Positions 44,263 to 52,513 of a stretch of 64,000 nucleotides of DNA are shown in pieces (the first letter of the stretch is position 1; every line of letters begins with the position of its first letter). The stretch spans positions 1-64,000 of the forward strand of contig JARXWK010000012.1 of the NCBI GenBank assembly GCA_029916745.1, read 5' to 3'. This stretch comes from Dysgonomonadaceae bacterium PH5-43 (lineage in GTDB: Bacteria > Bacteroidota > Bacteroidia > Bacteroidales > Azobacteroidaceae). The notes under the pieces were generated by a model, which searched no databases, was not told where the DNA came from, and worked only from the letters and a program-made list of their open reading frames with translations. Both the position numbers and the translations under genes were made by a program.

Positions 44263-44955
44263 ATGATTCTTGAAATAAAAGACATAACTAAATCTTACGG
44301 ACATACGAAAGCTGCAAATAACGTTTCCTTCAACATACAGAAGGGAGAGATAGTCGGCTTTTTAGGTCCCAACGGAGCAGGAAAATCTACCACTATGAAA
44401 ATTATTTCGGGATGCACTAACTACAATAAGGGCGAGGTGATTATAAACAACATCAACCTAAAAGAAAACCCAATACAAGCCAAAGAACAAATAGGTTTCC
44501 TACCAGAAAGCAATCCTCTTTACGAGGATATGTATATATATGAATACCTCGATTATGTAGCCGGATTATATCCCACAATCAAGAACCGAAGGGAAAGAAT
44601 AGAGCAGGTGATACAGCAAACGGGGATTACGCCGCAACGAAATAAACGTATAAACCAACTCTCGAAAGGCTACAAACAAAGGGTTGGTATTGCGCAGGCT
44701 ATAATTCACGACCCACACCTTATTATATTAGACGAACCTACGTCGGGCTTAGACCCCAATCAGACCGAAGAGATACACAAGCTGCTATTGTCGCTGAAAG
44801 AAAACAAGGGTATTTTATTTTCCTCCCATACCCTCTCGGAAGTGGCAACCATCTGCACGAGAATTGTGTTTATTAACAAAGGTGAAATTAAAGCCGATTT
44901 ACAGAAAAACGAGATAGAAGATTTAGATTACTTATTTAAAAAACTTACAAAATGA
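44263..44955 (+). CDS. ABC transporter ATP-binding protein
   Basis: ABC ATPase of 230 residues, with Walker A GPNGAGKST (about 36-44), a variant signature LSKGYKQRVG, Walker B LIILDEPTSGLDPNQ and the switch His in SSHTLSE. The sequence resembles the GldA/NatA class, but those are mostly about 300 residues, so this one lacks the C-terminal extension. No permease is adjacent; instead its stop overlaps the TPM gene by four bases. The transported substrate is unknown. Confidence 0.85.
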   Translation: MILEIKDITKSYGHTKAANNVSFNIQKGEIVGFLGPNGAGKSTTMKIISGCTNYNKGEVIINNINLKENPIQAKEQIGFLPESNPLYEDMYIYEYLDYVAGLYPTIKNRRERIEQVIQQTGITPQRNKRINQLSKGYKQRVGIAQAIIHDPHLIILDEPTSGLDPNQTEEIHKLLLSLKENKGILFSSHTLSEVATICTRIVFINKGEIKADLQKNEIEDLDYLFKKLTK

Positions 44956-46226
44956 AAACTAAAAAACTTTGCAAAACCATTTCTCTTACCTTAATCTTAT
45001 TACTATTTTTTACGTACCACATTACTGCACAAGTCTACAACACGGAAACCGTTCCGAACGACAACCTCAAAAATCGTTACGACTTCGTGTCCAACCCCAA
45101 CTCCATCATATCTCCGAAAGCCGAGCAGGAGTTAAACAATATTATTATACAAATACAAGATTCTACTTCGGCAGAAGTTGCAGTAGTGTTGCTTAAGTCG
45201 ATAGGAAATGCCAACATCGGCAACTTTGCCACTTCGCTATTCACAAAATGGGGAATTGGCAAGAGCGCAAACGACAACGGTCTCTTATTCTTACTTGTTG
45301 AAGATCAGAGGCAAATGGTTTTCCGAACGGGCTACGGATTAGAGGGTGTGTTGCCCGACATTATTTTATCACGCATTATAAGAAACGACATAACGCCTTA
45401 TTTAAAACAGGGCAACTACAATCAGGCGATTATAAACGGTATAAGCGAAATTAAAGCTCTTCTACTTAATCCCGACTCCGTTGACGAGATTATTGCTAAC
45501 GAACGGGCGGCTCAAGATGCACAGTATCAGGGAATAATAAACTTCTTCAAAACATTATTAATAATGTATCTGATATTATCGGTGTTTGTTACACTTTCTT
45601 TTGTGTTCAGAGCGGCATCTAAACTTAAAATGTGGGATAAAGTGCCCGACAAGTACAACGATTTGGCGAATATGAAGTCGTCGGTAATCTTATGCTCAGT
45701 ATTTTTCCCTATACCGATGTTGTTATTTGCGGTTTACTATTTCTATAAATTAAACTGGCTGAGAAATAATCCTATAGACTGTCCGGTTTGCCACAGCAAG
45801 ATGATAAAAGAAGATGACGACGAAGTCTTAAATTTATTAAACAACTCTCAACTTACAGAAGAAAGCATACGCTCGGTTGATTATGATGTGTGGCATTGCA
45901 ACAACTGTAAGCACAATGAAATATTAGGCTTCGACAATCCAAATTCTTCATACACCGAATGTCCTAACTGTAAAGCTAAGACGTATAACTTGCAACGCGA
46001 CCATATAGTTAAAAACGCTACTCCGCTATCGAAGGGTGAGGGAGAAAAAATATACGAATGCAAAAACTGTAAGTTTAAGAAAGCTATACCATATATTATA
46101 CCTATGATAATAGTAACCTCAATTAATAGCGGACGAAGAAGTAGAGGTGGATTTGGCGGAGGCAGTATTGGCGGAGGTTTCGGTGGTGGTCGCACGGGAG
46201 GCGGCGGAGCAAGAGGAGGCTGGTGA
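44952..46226 (+). CDS. TPM-domain membrane protein with zinc ribbons and Gly-rich tail
   Basis: Protein of 424 residues. Signal-like N-terminal helix, then a TPM (YgcG/PsbP-like) domain at about 35-170 (SNPNSIISPKAEQELNNII; LFLLVEDQRQMVFRTGYGLE). Two transmembrane helices follow (about 198-220 and 240-265), then a cytoplasmic part with four CxxC pairs (CPVC, CNNC, CPNC, CKNC) that likely bind zinc, a third hydrophobic stretch, and a tail of about 30 residues almost wholly Gly with Arg and Phe. TPM proteins are linked to photosystem repair in plants; the bacterial role is unclear. Confidence 0.85.
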   Translation: MKTKKLCKTISLTLILLLFFTYHITAQVYNTETVPNDNLKNRYDFVSNPNSIISPKAEQELNNIIIQIQDSTSAEVAVVLLKSIGNANIGNFATSLFTKWGIGKSANDNGLLFLLVEDQRQMVFRTGYGLEGVLPDIILSRIIRNDITPYLKQGNYNQAIINGISEIKALLLNPDSVDEIIANERAAQDAQYQGIINFFKTLLIMYLILSVFVTLSFVFRAASKLKMWDKVPDKYNDLANMKSSVILCSVFFPIPMLLFAVYYFYKLNWLRNNPIDCPVCHSKMIKEDDDEVLNLLNNSQLTEESIRSVDYDVWHCNNCKHNEILGFDNPNSSYTECPNCKAKTYNLQRDHIVKNATPLSKGEGEKIYECKNCKFKKAIPYIIPMIIVTSINSGRRSRGGFGGGSIGGGFGGGRTGGGGARGGW

Positions 46227-46274
46227 AACATAACAATCTCTGTCTGTTTTTGAATCTTTTCAAAATAAAAATTT

Positions 46275-46292
46275 ATTCGTAATCTTGCGAAT
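46275..46292 (+). promoter_or_regulatory. ArsR operator candidate O1
   Basis: ATTCGTAATCTTGCGAAT, an 18-bp palindrome with ATTCG/CGAAT arms, 27 bases upstream of O2. Confidence 0.6.
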
Positions 46293-46301
46293 TAAAAAAC
46301 T

Positions 46302-46319
46302 ATTCGTATATTTGCGAAC
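46302..46319 (+). promoter_or_regulatory. ArsR operator candidate O2 over the promoter
   Basis: ATTCGTATATTTGCGAAC. It contains the -7 element TATATTTG (46307-46314), so a bound repressor would block the promoter. The mRNA would start just before the ATG at 46336. Confidence 0.65.
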
Positions 46320-46335
46320 TGAAAATAATAAAGCA

Positions 46336-46656
46336 ATGCAAAAGCAAAAACTTACAAAGGAACAGGAACAGATAGCACGTTTTGCTAAAGCAATGGGGCA
46401 TCCCATACGGATTGCGATACTCCAGATGCTTGCCAGCCAAACGTGTTGTTTTCACGGAGATATGTCGGAATTACTACCTATCGCCAAAAGCACCTTGTCT
46501 CAGCATTTGAATGAATTGAAAGATGCGGAATTGATACAAGGAGAAATCACACCTCCAACGGTTAAGTATTGTATCAATAAAGAAAATTGGACTTTTGTAA
46601 AAGAGCTGTTAGGCGGATTTATAGAAAGTGTGGCAACATCGAAAGGTGGCTGTTAA
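46336..46656 (+). CDS. arsR: ArsR-type repressor
   Basis: Winged helix-turn-helix metalloregulator of 106 residues (GHPIRIAILQMLASQ, then SELLPIAKSTLSQHLNELKDAELI). Neighbouring cysteines C37-C38 sit in the recognition region, and further Cys lie near residue 79 and at the C-terminal end; these could bind As(III). The ATG at 46336 is chosen because the promoter lies at 46307-46314, inside the longer upstream frame. It heads the organoarsenical-type operon and presumably binds the three palindromes around it. Confidence 0.88.
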   Translation: MQKQKLTKEQEQIARFAKAMGHPIRIAILQMLASQTCCFHGDMSELLPIAKSTLSQHLNELKDAELIQGEITPPTVKYCINKENWTFVKELLGGFIESVATSKGGC

Positions 46657-46678
46657 TAGCTGTTTTTTTGTCTGGAGT

Positions 46679-46696
46679 ATTCGTTGAATTACGAAC
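46679..46696 (+). promoter_or_regulatory. ArsR operator candidate O3
   Basis: ATTCGTTGAATTACGAAC, same 18-bp form as O1 and O2, in the gap between arsR and the next gene. A second repression point or internal promoter is possible. Confidence 0.5.
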
Positions 46697-46743
46697 TGCG
46701 AACAGAGGATATAAAGTTAAACGATAATTAAAAAACAATCAAC

Positions 46744-47175
46744 ATGAAAAAAAGTATTCTATTTGGATTACTGGTCTTATTACTGACCGCTTGTGGTGGT
46801 AATACACAAAAAAACAATCAAGAATCATCTGGTGTAACGGAAGTCAAAACGCAACTTGCTGATACTTCCACGGTAAATGTTTACTATTTCCACGGTAAAC
46901 AGCGTTGTAAAACGTGCATTGCGGTAGGTGATGTTACAGAAAAAACGATAAAGGAACTTTATACGGATAATCCTTATGTGAAATTCATTGAAGTAAAGAC
47001 CGATGAAGAGCAAAATGCTTCGCTTGTAGAAGAATACGAAGTAACATGGAACGCCCTCATCATTGCTAAAGGCGATAACCATGTTGAAATAACCAAAGAG
47101 GCATTTGCCAATGCTTTGAACAGTCCTGAAAACCTTGCCAACCTTATCAAAACCGAAGTCGATAAAAGGTTATGA
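46744..47175 (+). CDS. ArsF-like CxxC lipoprotein
   Basis: Lipoprotein of 143 residues, lipobox Cys17 (LLTAC), with a thioredoxin-like fold and the pair C55-K-T-C58 (FHGKQRCKTC). It resembles the protein called ArsF in Bacteroides arsenic operons, annotated there as a subunit of a nitrophenyl compound nitroreductase. It probably passes electrons outside the membrane. Its stop overlaps the start of the next gene by four bases. Confidence 0.75.
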   Translation: MKKSILFGLLVLLLTACGGNTQKNNQESSGVTEVKTQLADTSTVNVYYFHGKQRCKTCIAVGDVTEKTIKELYTDNPYVKFIEVKTDEEQNASLVEEYEVTWNALIIAKGDNHVEITKEAFANALNSPENLANLIKTEVDKRL

Positions 47176-47873
47176 TGGAGTATTTACAAAACCTTGCCGA
47201 CGGATCAAATTGGCCGATACTAACAACGTTTGTATTAGGCTTAATGACTGCTATCAGTCCTTGTCCGTTGGCAACGAACATTACAGCAACCGCCTATTTG
47301 AGCAAAGATATAGGCGTGAAACACCGTGTGTTACTCAACGGATTGTTTTATACGCTTGGACGGATGTTCACTTATACAGCACTCGGACTTATATTTTATT
47401 TCGGTGCAAGCCAGTTTCAGGTAGCACGGCTATTACAGAACATCGGTGGTGTGTGGTTGGGTATAGCGCTTATCGTTATCGGAATTTTAATGCTCGACAT
47501 TATTAAATGGAATATTCCGGGAATGGGAAAGTTCAGATTCAAACTCGAAAAGAAAAAAGGCAGGAAAAGTTACCTTGATGCCTTTATTCTCGGATTATTA
47601 TTCGCACTTGCCTTTTGCCCATACAGCGGGGTACTTTATTTCGGCGGTCTGATTCCTATAACTATCGCCAGTCCGTCAGGGCTGTTACTCCCTCCTGTAT
47701 TTGCCATAGCAACAGGACTTCCCGTAATCGTTATAGCGTGGCTTTTAGCATACAGTGTCGGCAATGTCGGTAAGTTCTACAACAAAATGAACGTCTTTCA
47801 AAAATGGTTTAAGCGTATAGTTGCAGCCCTATTTATTATGGTTGGGATTTATTATGTCATCATAAGTGTTTAG
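47172..47873 (+). CDS. ArsG-like DsbD-family permease
   Basis: Membrane protein of 233 residues with six hydrophobic segments, of the cytochrome c biogenesis/DsbD transmembrane family. Conserved Cys lie in helices 1 and 4 (ISPCPLATN and FCPYSGVLYFGG), positions used for electron transfer in this family. ArsG-like members are described as aminobenzylarsenical efflux permeases in Bacteroides ars operons. Both roles fit: it lies between a CxxC lipoprotein and a small thioredoxin, the natural outer and inner partners. Confidence 0.78.
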   Translation: MMEYLQNLADGSNWPILTTFVLGLMTAISPCPLATNITATAYLSKDIGVKHRVLLNGLFYTLGRMFTYTALGLIFYFGASQFQVARLLQNIGGVWLGIALIVIGILMLDIIKWNIPGMGKFRFKLEKKKGRKSYLDAFILGLLFALAFCPYSGVLYFGGLIPITIASPSGLLLPPVFAIATGLPVIVIAWLLAYSVGNVGKFYNKMNVFQKWFKRIVAALFIMVGIYYVIISV

Positions 47874-47896
47874 AAACAAATTTAATATAACAAGGT

Positions 47897-48133
47897 ATGG
47901 AAATTATTGTATTGGGTACAGGTTGCACCAAATGTAAAACAACCTATGAAATTGTAAAGAAAGTAATCACAGAAAACAATCTGGATGTAAATCTCTCCAA
48001 ACAAGAAGATATTATGGAAATTATGAAATATAATGTGATGACTTTGCCGGGCATAGTTGTAGACGGTGAAGTAAAAATCAAAGGCTATGTTCCTTCCGAA
48101 AGTGAAATTCTGAAGATAATTCGTAACTTTTAA
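47897..48133 (+). CDS. Small thioredoxin-like redox protein
   Basis: Glutaredoxin/thioredoxin-fold protein of 78 residues with the active site C-T-K-C (GTGCTKCKTTYEIV, Cys about 10 and 13) and the cis-Pro segment MTLPGIVVDGEV. The family (MTH895-like) is typically found beside DsbD-like or DUF318 permeases. It is cytoplasmic and probably supplies electrons to the ArsG-like permease; 24 bases separate the two genes. Confidence 0.85.
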   Translation: MEIIVLGTGCTKCKTTYEIVKKVITENNLDVNLSKQEDIMEIMKYNVMTLPGIVVDGEVKIKGYVPSESEILKIIRNF

Positions 48134-48145
48134 TTCGTAATTGAT

Positions 48146-49480
48146 ATGAAAGAGTTAAAAATCCTACTTTGGATGATCGTTATTTTTGCTGCGGTATTTT
48201 TCCTGCCGTTAGAAAGTGAACGGTTTATGACTGCGATTGATGCTACACTCGACCTATCGAAATGGTACGCACAAGAGCACGTTATTATGTGCCTTCTGCC
48301 TGCCTTTTTCATTGCAGGCGTGATAGCAGTTTTTATCAGTCAGGGTGCAGTATTGAAATATTTCGGAGCCAATGCAAAGAAATGGCTTTCCTATACTGTT
48401 GCTGCTGTTTCGGGTGCTATCTTGGCGGTATGTTCCTGTACGATATTACCCTTGTTTACCAGTATTTATAAACGTGGAGCCGGATTAGGGCCTGCTATTG
48501 CATTCCTGTATTCAGGACCGGCAATCAGCATACTGTCTATTATTCTCACATGGCGTATTCTTGGAGTGGAAATGGGTGTCGCCCGTATGATTGGGGCAGT
48601 TACATTTTCTGTTATTATCGGACTGATGATGTCGTTTATCTATCGCAAAGAGGAAAAAGCGAAAAAAGAAGAACAGATGAACATTACTGTTCCTCCAGCT
48701 AAACGCCCGATGTCGAAAACTATGTTTCATTTCTTCACTTTGGTGTTGATACTTGTCTTTGCTAATTGGGGCGCACCTGCTGCCGATGATACTTCGAGTA
48801 TCTGGTTCTACATATTTACTTATAAATGGTATATTACAGGGGTATTGGCTCTTATGCTTGCCTATTCTCTGATAGCCATATTAAAGATTAAATGGCAATG
48901 GGTTATAACCGGAGTTATTGCTACGGCAAGTTCGGCGGTATTGGCAAACCTGCTTATACCAAATCCGAAACTGGTTCCGCTTGTTCCGATGATTGTCGGT
49001 ATTACTGCCCTATCCCTTATTACCTTGTTGGATAAACGTGATCCAGAAAATAAAGAATGGACACTCTCAGCATGGGGATTCGCCAAACAGATTATGCCGT
49101 TGCTCGCTATCGGAGTGGTTACAGCAGGCTTTCTACTCGGCTCTACGCACGATAATACTGCGATTGCGGGTGTGATACCCAACGAATGGATTGAATGGGC
49201 AGTAGGTGGAAACTCACTTTTATCTAATTTTTTTGCCAGTTTTACAGGAGCGTTTATGTACTTTGCCACACTAACCGAAGTGCCTATAATTCAAGGATTA
49301 CTTGCTTCTGGTATGGGAAAAGGTCCAGCATTAGCTTTGCTACTGGCGGGTCCTTCACTATCCCTGCCTAATATGCTTGTTATACGTGGAGTTATGGGCA
49401 CGCAAAAAACTATTGTTTATGTAACGTTGGTTATCATTATGGCAACAATCTCGGGTCTCGTTTACGGAGCATTTTTTTAA
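48146..49480 (+). CDS. ArsP-like permease (DUF318)
   Basis: Polytopic membrane protein of 444 residues with about ten helices, of the permease family that includes the trivalent organoarsenical exporter ArsP. Conserved features are AVCSCTILPLF near residue 95 and its repeat half LAGPSLSLPNMLVIRGV near the C-terminus. It ends the operon. With no ArsB, ArsA, Acr3 or ArsC here, organic rather than inorganic arsenic is the likely target. Confidence 0.85.
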   Translation: MKELKILLWMIVIFAAVFFLPLESERFMTAIDATLDLSKWYAQEHVIMCLLPAFFIAGVIAVFISQGAVLKYFGANAKKWLSYTVAAVSGAILAVCSCTILPLFTSIYKRGAGLGPAIAFLYSGPAISILSIILTWRILGVEMGVARMIGAVTFSVIIGLMMSFIYRKEEKAKKEEQMNITVPPAKRPMSKTMFHFFTLVLILVFANWGAPAADDTSSIWFYIFTYKWYITGVLALMLAYSLIAILKIKWQWVITGVIATASSAVLANLLIPNPKLVPLVPMIVGITALSLITLLDKRDPENKEWTLSAWGFAKQIMPLLAIGVVTAGFLLGSTHDNTAIAGVIPNEWIEWAVGGNSLLSNFFASFTGAFMYFATLTEVPIIQGLLASGMGKGPALALLLAGPSLSLPNMLVIRGVMGTQKTIVYVTLVIIMATISGLVYGAFF

Positions 49481-49560
49481 TAATACAACTGTTATACTTA
49501 CTTATTAGAAACTTTCAGGTAATTAATATTTCTTTTCTTTGTTAAACAAAATATTATTTT

Positions 49561-49568
49561 TACATTTG
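49561..49568 (+). promoter_or_regulatory. -7 element, OmpA gene
   Basis: TACATTTG, 42 bases before the OmpA-like gene. Confidence 0.65.
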
Positions 49569-49610
49569 TTGCCAAATTAAGGATATAATATTCTATTAAA
49601 TAAATTATTT

Positions 49611-51134
49611 ATGAAAAATTTCAATTTACTATTGATTGCTGTATTGTTGGGTTTCGCAACAACATTGGTAGCTCAAAACAAAGAACGCCCTTGGGCTGTG
49701 AGTCTTTATGGTGTAAAGACTGAGTATTTGGGAGATATGAGAACCTATTCACACATAGGATCAACCTCAAATTGGTTTAACTACACAAAAAACACTATTT
49801 TTAATTTCGATCAATTTTATGGAGGCGGAGGTCTTTCTGTAGACAGATACCTAAGTCGCTTTTTTGATTTAGGGATTTATGGTTCGTACGGAACTATTGG
49901 ATACGACTTATACGACGATGGTTCTTTTACTCACAGAAACTTTGATGCAAATGTAGCCAGTGCAAAACTTCAAACAAGAATTAAGTTTTTAGGAATGGAC
50001 GATTGCGCTGTAGTTCCTTACATCTCAATAGGTGTTGGTGGTTTAGCTTACTTCGATGTGTCGAGTAAGGTTAACGCAAACGGCAACTACTTCACAGGTT
50101 ACCAAGGAGAGAACCTACCTTTCTCTAAACAAGAATATAGTGGCGATAACCCTGGTTTCGCAGGTATCGTAACAGGAGGTTTAGGTCTTGAAGTTAGATT
50201 ATCTAAAGTTGTAAGCTTAAGATATCAAGCTGACTTTGGTTGGACAACTTCAGACAAATACGATATGTTTAAGAACGGCAACGGTAAAGATATGCAACTA
50301 CAACATAACGTAGGTATATCGTTTGCTTTCGGAAAAGGAAAACGTGATAGAGATAAAGACGGTGTTTATGATGATGTAGACAGATGTCTTGGAACTCCTT
50401 TCGGCGTAACAGTTGACGAGTTTGGTTGTCCTGTAGATTCTGACGGTGATGGCGTAGCTGATTATCTTGATAAATGTCCTGATACTCCTCGTGGAGCAAA
50501 AGTTGATGCTAACGGTTGTCCTGTAGATTCTGACGGCGACGGTGTTGCAGACTACCTTGACAAATGTCCTAACACTCCTGCTGGTGTGAAAGTTGACGCT
50601 AACGGTTGTCCAGTTGACTCTGACGGTGACGGTGTTGCAGACTATCTTGACAAATGTCCTAACACTCCTGCTGGTGTGAAAGTTGACGCTAACGGTTGTC
50701 CAGTTGACTCTGACGGTGACGGTGTTGCAGACTATCTTGACAAATGTCCTAACACTCCTGCTGGTGTGAAAGTTGATGCTAACGGTTGTCCGCTTATTCC
50801 TGAATTAGACGAGAAAGTTCTTTTCGATACAGGTAAATCAGTTATCAAATCAGAAGCTAACCCAACACTTGACAAAGTTGTTGAATTGCTAAACGCTAAT
50901 TCTGAACTTAAGATTAAGATTAATGGTCATACCGACAATACAGGTAGCGAAAGATTGAATAGTAAACTTTCTATAAACAGAGCTAAAGCTGTTGAAAAAT
51001 ACTTAGTAGATAAAGGCATTAGCCAAGATAGAATTTCTACTGAAGGTTTTGGATATAGCAAACCAATCTCTGATAATTCAACAACAGAAGGACGTTCTCA
51101 AAACAGACGTGTGGAAATTGTTTGGAACAATTAA
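49611..51134 (+). CDS. OmpA family outer membrane protein
   Basis: Outer-membrane protein of 507 residues. Signal peptide (MKNFNLLLIAVLL...), an N-terminal beta-barrel (about 25-240), then five thrombospondin type-3-like calcium-binding repeats of 30 residues (DSDGDGVADYLDKCPNTPAG type, about 246-395), and the C-terminal OmpA peptidoglycan-binding domain (NGHTDNTGSERLN; RISTEGFGYSKPISDN). It anchors the outer membrane to the wall. The repeats are very similar at DNA level. Single-gene unit with promoter and terminator. Confidence 0.94.
   Translation: MKNFNLLLIAVLLGFATTLVAQNKERPWAVSLYGVKTEYLGDMRTYSHIGSTSNWFNYTKNTIFNFDQFYGGGGLSVDRYLSRFFDLGIYGSYGTIGYDLYDDGSFTHRNFDANVASAKLQTRIKFLGMDDCAVVPYISIGVGGLAYFDVSSKVNANGNYFTGYQGENLPFSKQEYSGDNPGFAGIVTGGLGLEVRLSKVVSLRYQADFGWTTSDKYDMFKNGNGKDMQLQHNVGISFAFGKGKRDRDKDGVYDDVDRCLGTPFGVTVDEFGCPVDSDGDGVADYLDKCPDTPRGAKVDANGCPVDSDGDGVADYLDKCPNTPAGVKVDANGCPVDSDGDGVADYLDKCPNTPAGVKVDANGCPVDSDGDGVADYLDKCPNTPAGVKVDANGCPLIPELDEKVLFDTGKSVIKSEANPTLDKVVELLNANSELKIKINGHTDNTGSERLNSKLSINRAKAVEKYLVDKGISQDRISTEGFGYSKPISDNSTTEGRSQNRRVEIVWNN
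50346..50795 (+). repeat. 90-bp in-frame tandem repeat
   Basis: Five copies of a 90-bp unit encode the calcium-binding repeats. Copies three to five are almost identical in bases, the first is most diverged. Replication slippage could change the copy number without shifting the frame. Confidence 0.9.
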
Positions 51135-51156
51135 GAAACGTTTTTAAGTAAAACAT

Positions 51157-51193
51157 AAAAAAGCTCTGTCAATTATTTGGCAGAGCTTTTTTT
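51157..51193 (+). terminator. Terminator of the OmpA gene
   Basis: AAAAAGCTCTG pairs with CAGAGCTTTTT across an inner CAA/TTG pair, followed by T. Confidence 0.9.
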
Positions 51194-51252
51194 GTGTTCG
51201 TTTTATTATTGAGCAGTAAAACAATCTTAGTAAAAGGACTACTAAGGGGAGG

Positions 51253-51522
51253 TTAGTAGGTAACCCCATTTCTTTCTTATAAGAGACCCCATTTCTTTCT
51301 TAGTAGATAGGCGAGGTGCTTCTTAGTAGAGACCCCTCCTCTCTCTTAGTAGATAGGGGAGCTGCTTCTTAGTAGAGACCCGATGCCTCTCTTTATAGAA
51401 CCGCCTAATCTCTCTTAGTAGAACCACCCCGTCGTTCTTAGTAGAGAGACATCGCCTCTCTTAGTAGAGACACGAGGTGTCTCTTAGTAGAGAGACGACC
51501 CTAAGTGAAGCTTTGCATTTTT
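51253..51522 (+). repeat. 23-bp periodic array, copy B
   Basis: Eleven TTAGTA-type cores start at 51253, 51277, 51300, 51323, 51346, 51369, 51392, 51415, 51438, 51461 and 51484: a step of 23 bases after one of 24. The 17-bp segments between begin GA (with few exceptions) and end TC, with a variable 13-base middle, some self-palindromic (GAGACAC GAG GTGTCTC). The array ends with a 44-bp block (51479-51522) whose reverse complement occurs at 27417-27460 and which contains the last six codons and stop of prmA. It lies between the convergent OmpA gene and prmA. Confidence 0.92.
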
Positions 51523-52361
51523 TGAACTGAGAAATGCACAGCGCACCAGTTGTTTTTCTCTTTAAAAGAGACAAATTTTAGACCGTATTCTTGGCATTTT
51601 TTCATTATAATGTCTATGTCTTCTTGGTAAAAGCCACTCATATATAACGAAGAACCCTGCTTCATACATTTAGCATAAGTAGGTATGTCTTCTAATAAAA
51701 TATTGCGATTAATGTTTGCGAAGATAAAATCATATTTGTCATCTCCAAGTAGCGAGGCGTCACCTAAAGCTACCGCTATGTCGGGGGTATTGTTTAATCG
51801 TATATTTTCTAATGAATTTTCGTAAGCCCACTGATCTATATCTATAGCCATAACGGGATTTGCTCCTTTCATACTGGCAAGGATTGCCAGAACGGCAGTG
51901 CCACACCCCATATCTAATAACGATTTGTTTGTTAAATCTAAATCAAGCATATATGATACCATAAGACTTGTGGTGGAATGGTGTCCTGTGCCAAAAGCCA
52001 TCTTTGGGTCGATGGTAATATCGTAATCTAAAGAAGGAATATCTTTGTGAAACGAACTGTGTATAACAACTCTATCGTCTATTATTATAGGTTGAAAGAA
52101 ATTCTTTTCCCATTCTTCATTCCAGTCTTTACTTTTAATAAATTCAATATGATATTTGACATTGGTGTCTATTAAAGGTAGATTTTCTAATGTTTCGGCA
52201 AGATTTTCTTCCGAATAAAGATTTTCGGGCACATAAGCATCTAAGCCTTTATCCGATTCAACAAAGCTTTCGAAACCTATATCCGACAATAATGCCGAAA
52301 TTATATCCCTATTTGTCTCCGTGTTAGGAGTAAGTGTTAATTTTAATTCGTAATAATCCAT
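51501..52361 (-). CDS. prmA: Ribosomal protein L11 methyltransferase
   Basis: SAM-dependent methyltransferase of 286 residues, methylating L11 lysines. N-terminal substrate-binding domain, then the Rossmann domain with DPKMAFGTGHHSTT and the SAM loop LDMGCGTAVLAILASMKGA. The last six codons and the stop lie within the conserved end block of the repeat array, so the C-terminus (after about FSVQ) seems to be supplied by that element. Otherwise the gene is intact. Confidence 0.93.
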   Translation of the reverse strand: MDYYELKLTLTPNTETNRDIISALLSDIGFESFVESDKGLDAYVPENLYSEENLAETLENLPLIDTNVKYHIEFIKSKDWNEEWEKNFFQPIIIDDRVVIHSSFHKDIPSLDYDITIDPKMAFGTGHHSTTSLMVSYMLDLDLTNKSLLDMGCGTAVLAILASMKGANPVMAIDIDQWAYENSLENIRLNNTPDIAVALGDASLLGDDKYDFIFANINRNILLEDIPTYAKCMKQGSSLYMSGFYQEDIDIIMKKCQEYGLKFVSFKEKNNWCAVHFSVQKMQSFT

Positions 52362-52513
52362 ATATAAAAATAATGATTGCGTTCTTTTCTTTACAAAAGT
52401 ATATTTTTTTATTAATATAGTTTCATATAAGAAGAAAAATGACGAAATTTGTCGCTCTTTAATCGCATCATATAATATTGATATAGTATAAACTCAAAAT
52501 AACTAAAAGGAAA

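Noticed and set aside
44263-44955. Assignment as gliding-motility GldA
   Set aside because: The protein is about 70 residues shorter than GldA and no gldF or gldG is adjacent.
45881-46231. Pro-rich antisense frame at the TPM gene end
   Set aside because: It mirrors the Gly-rich tail; a coding role is not supported.
50269-50499. Antisense frame in the OmpA gene
   Set aside because: It is the reverse reading of the Asp/Gly-rich repeats, rich in His, Gln and Arg, without any signal or domain.
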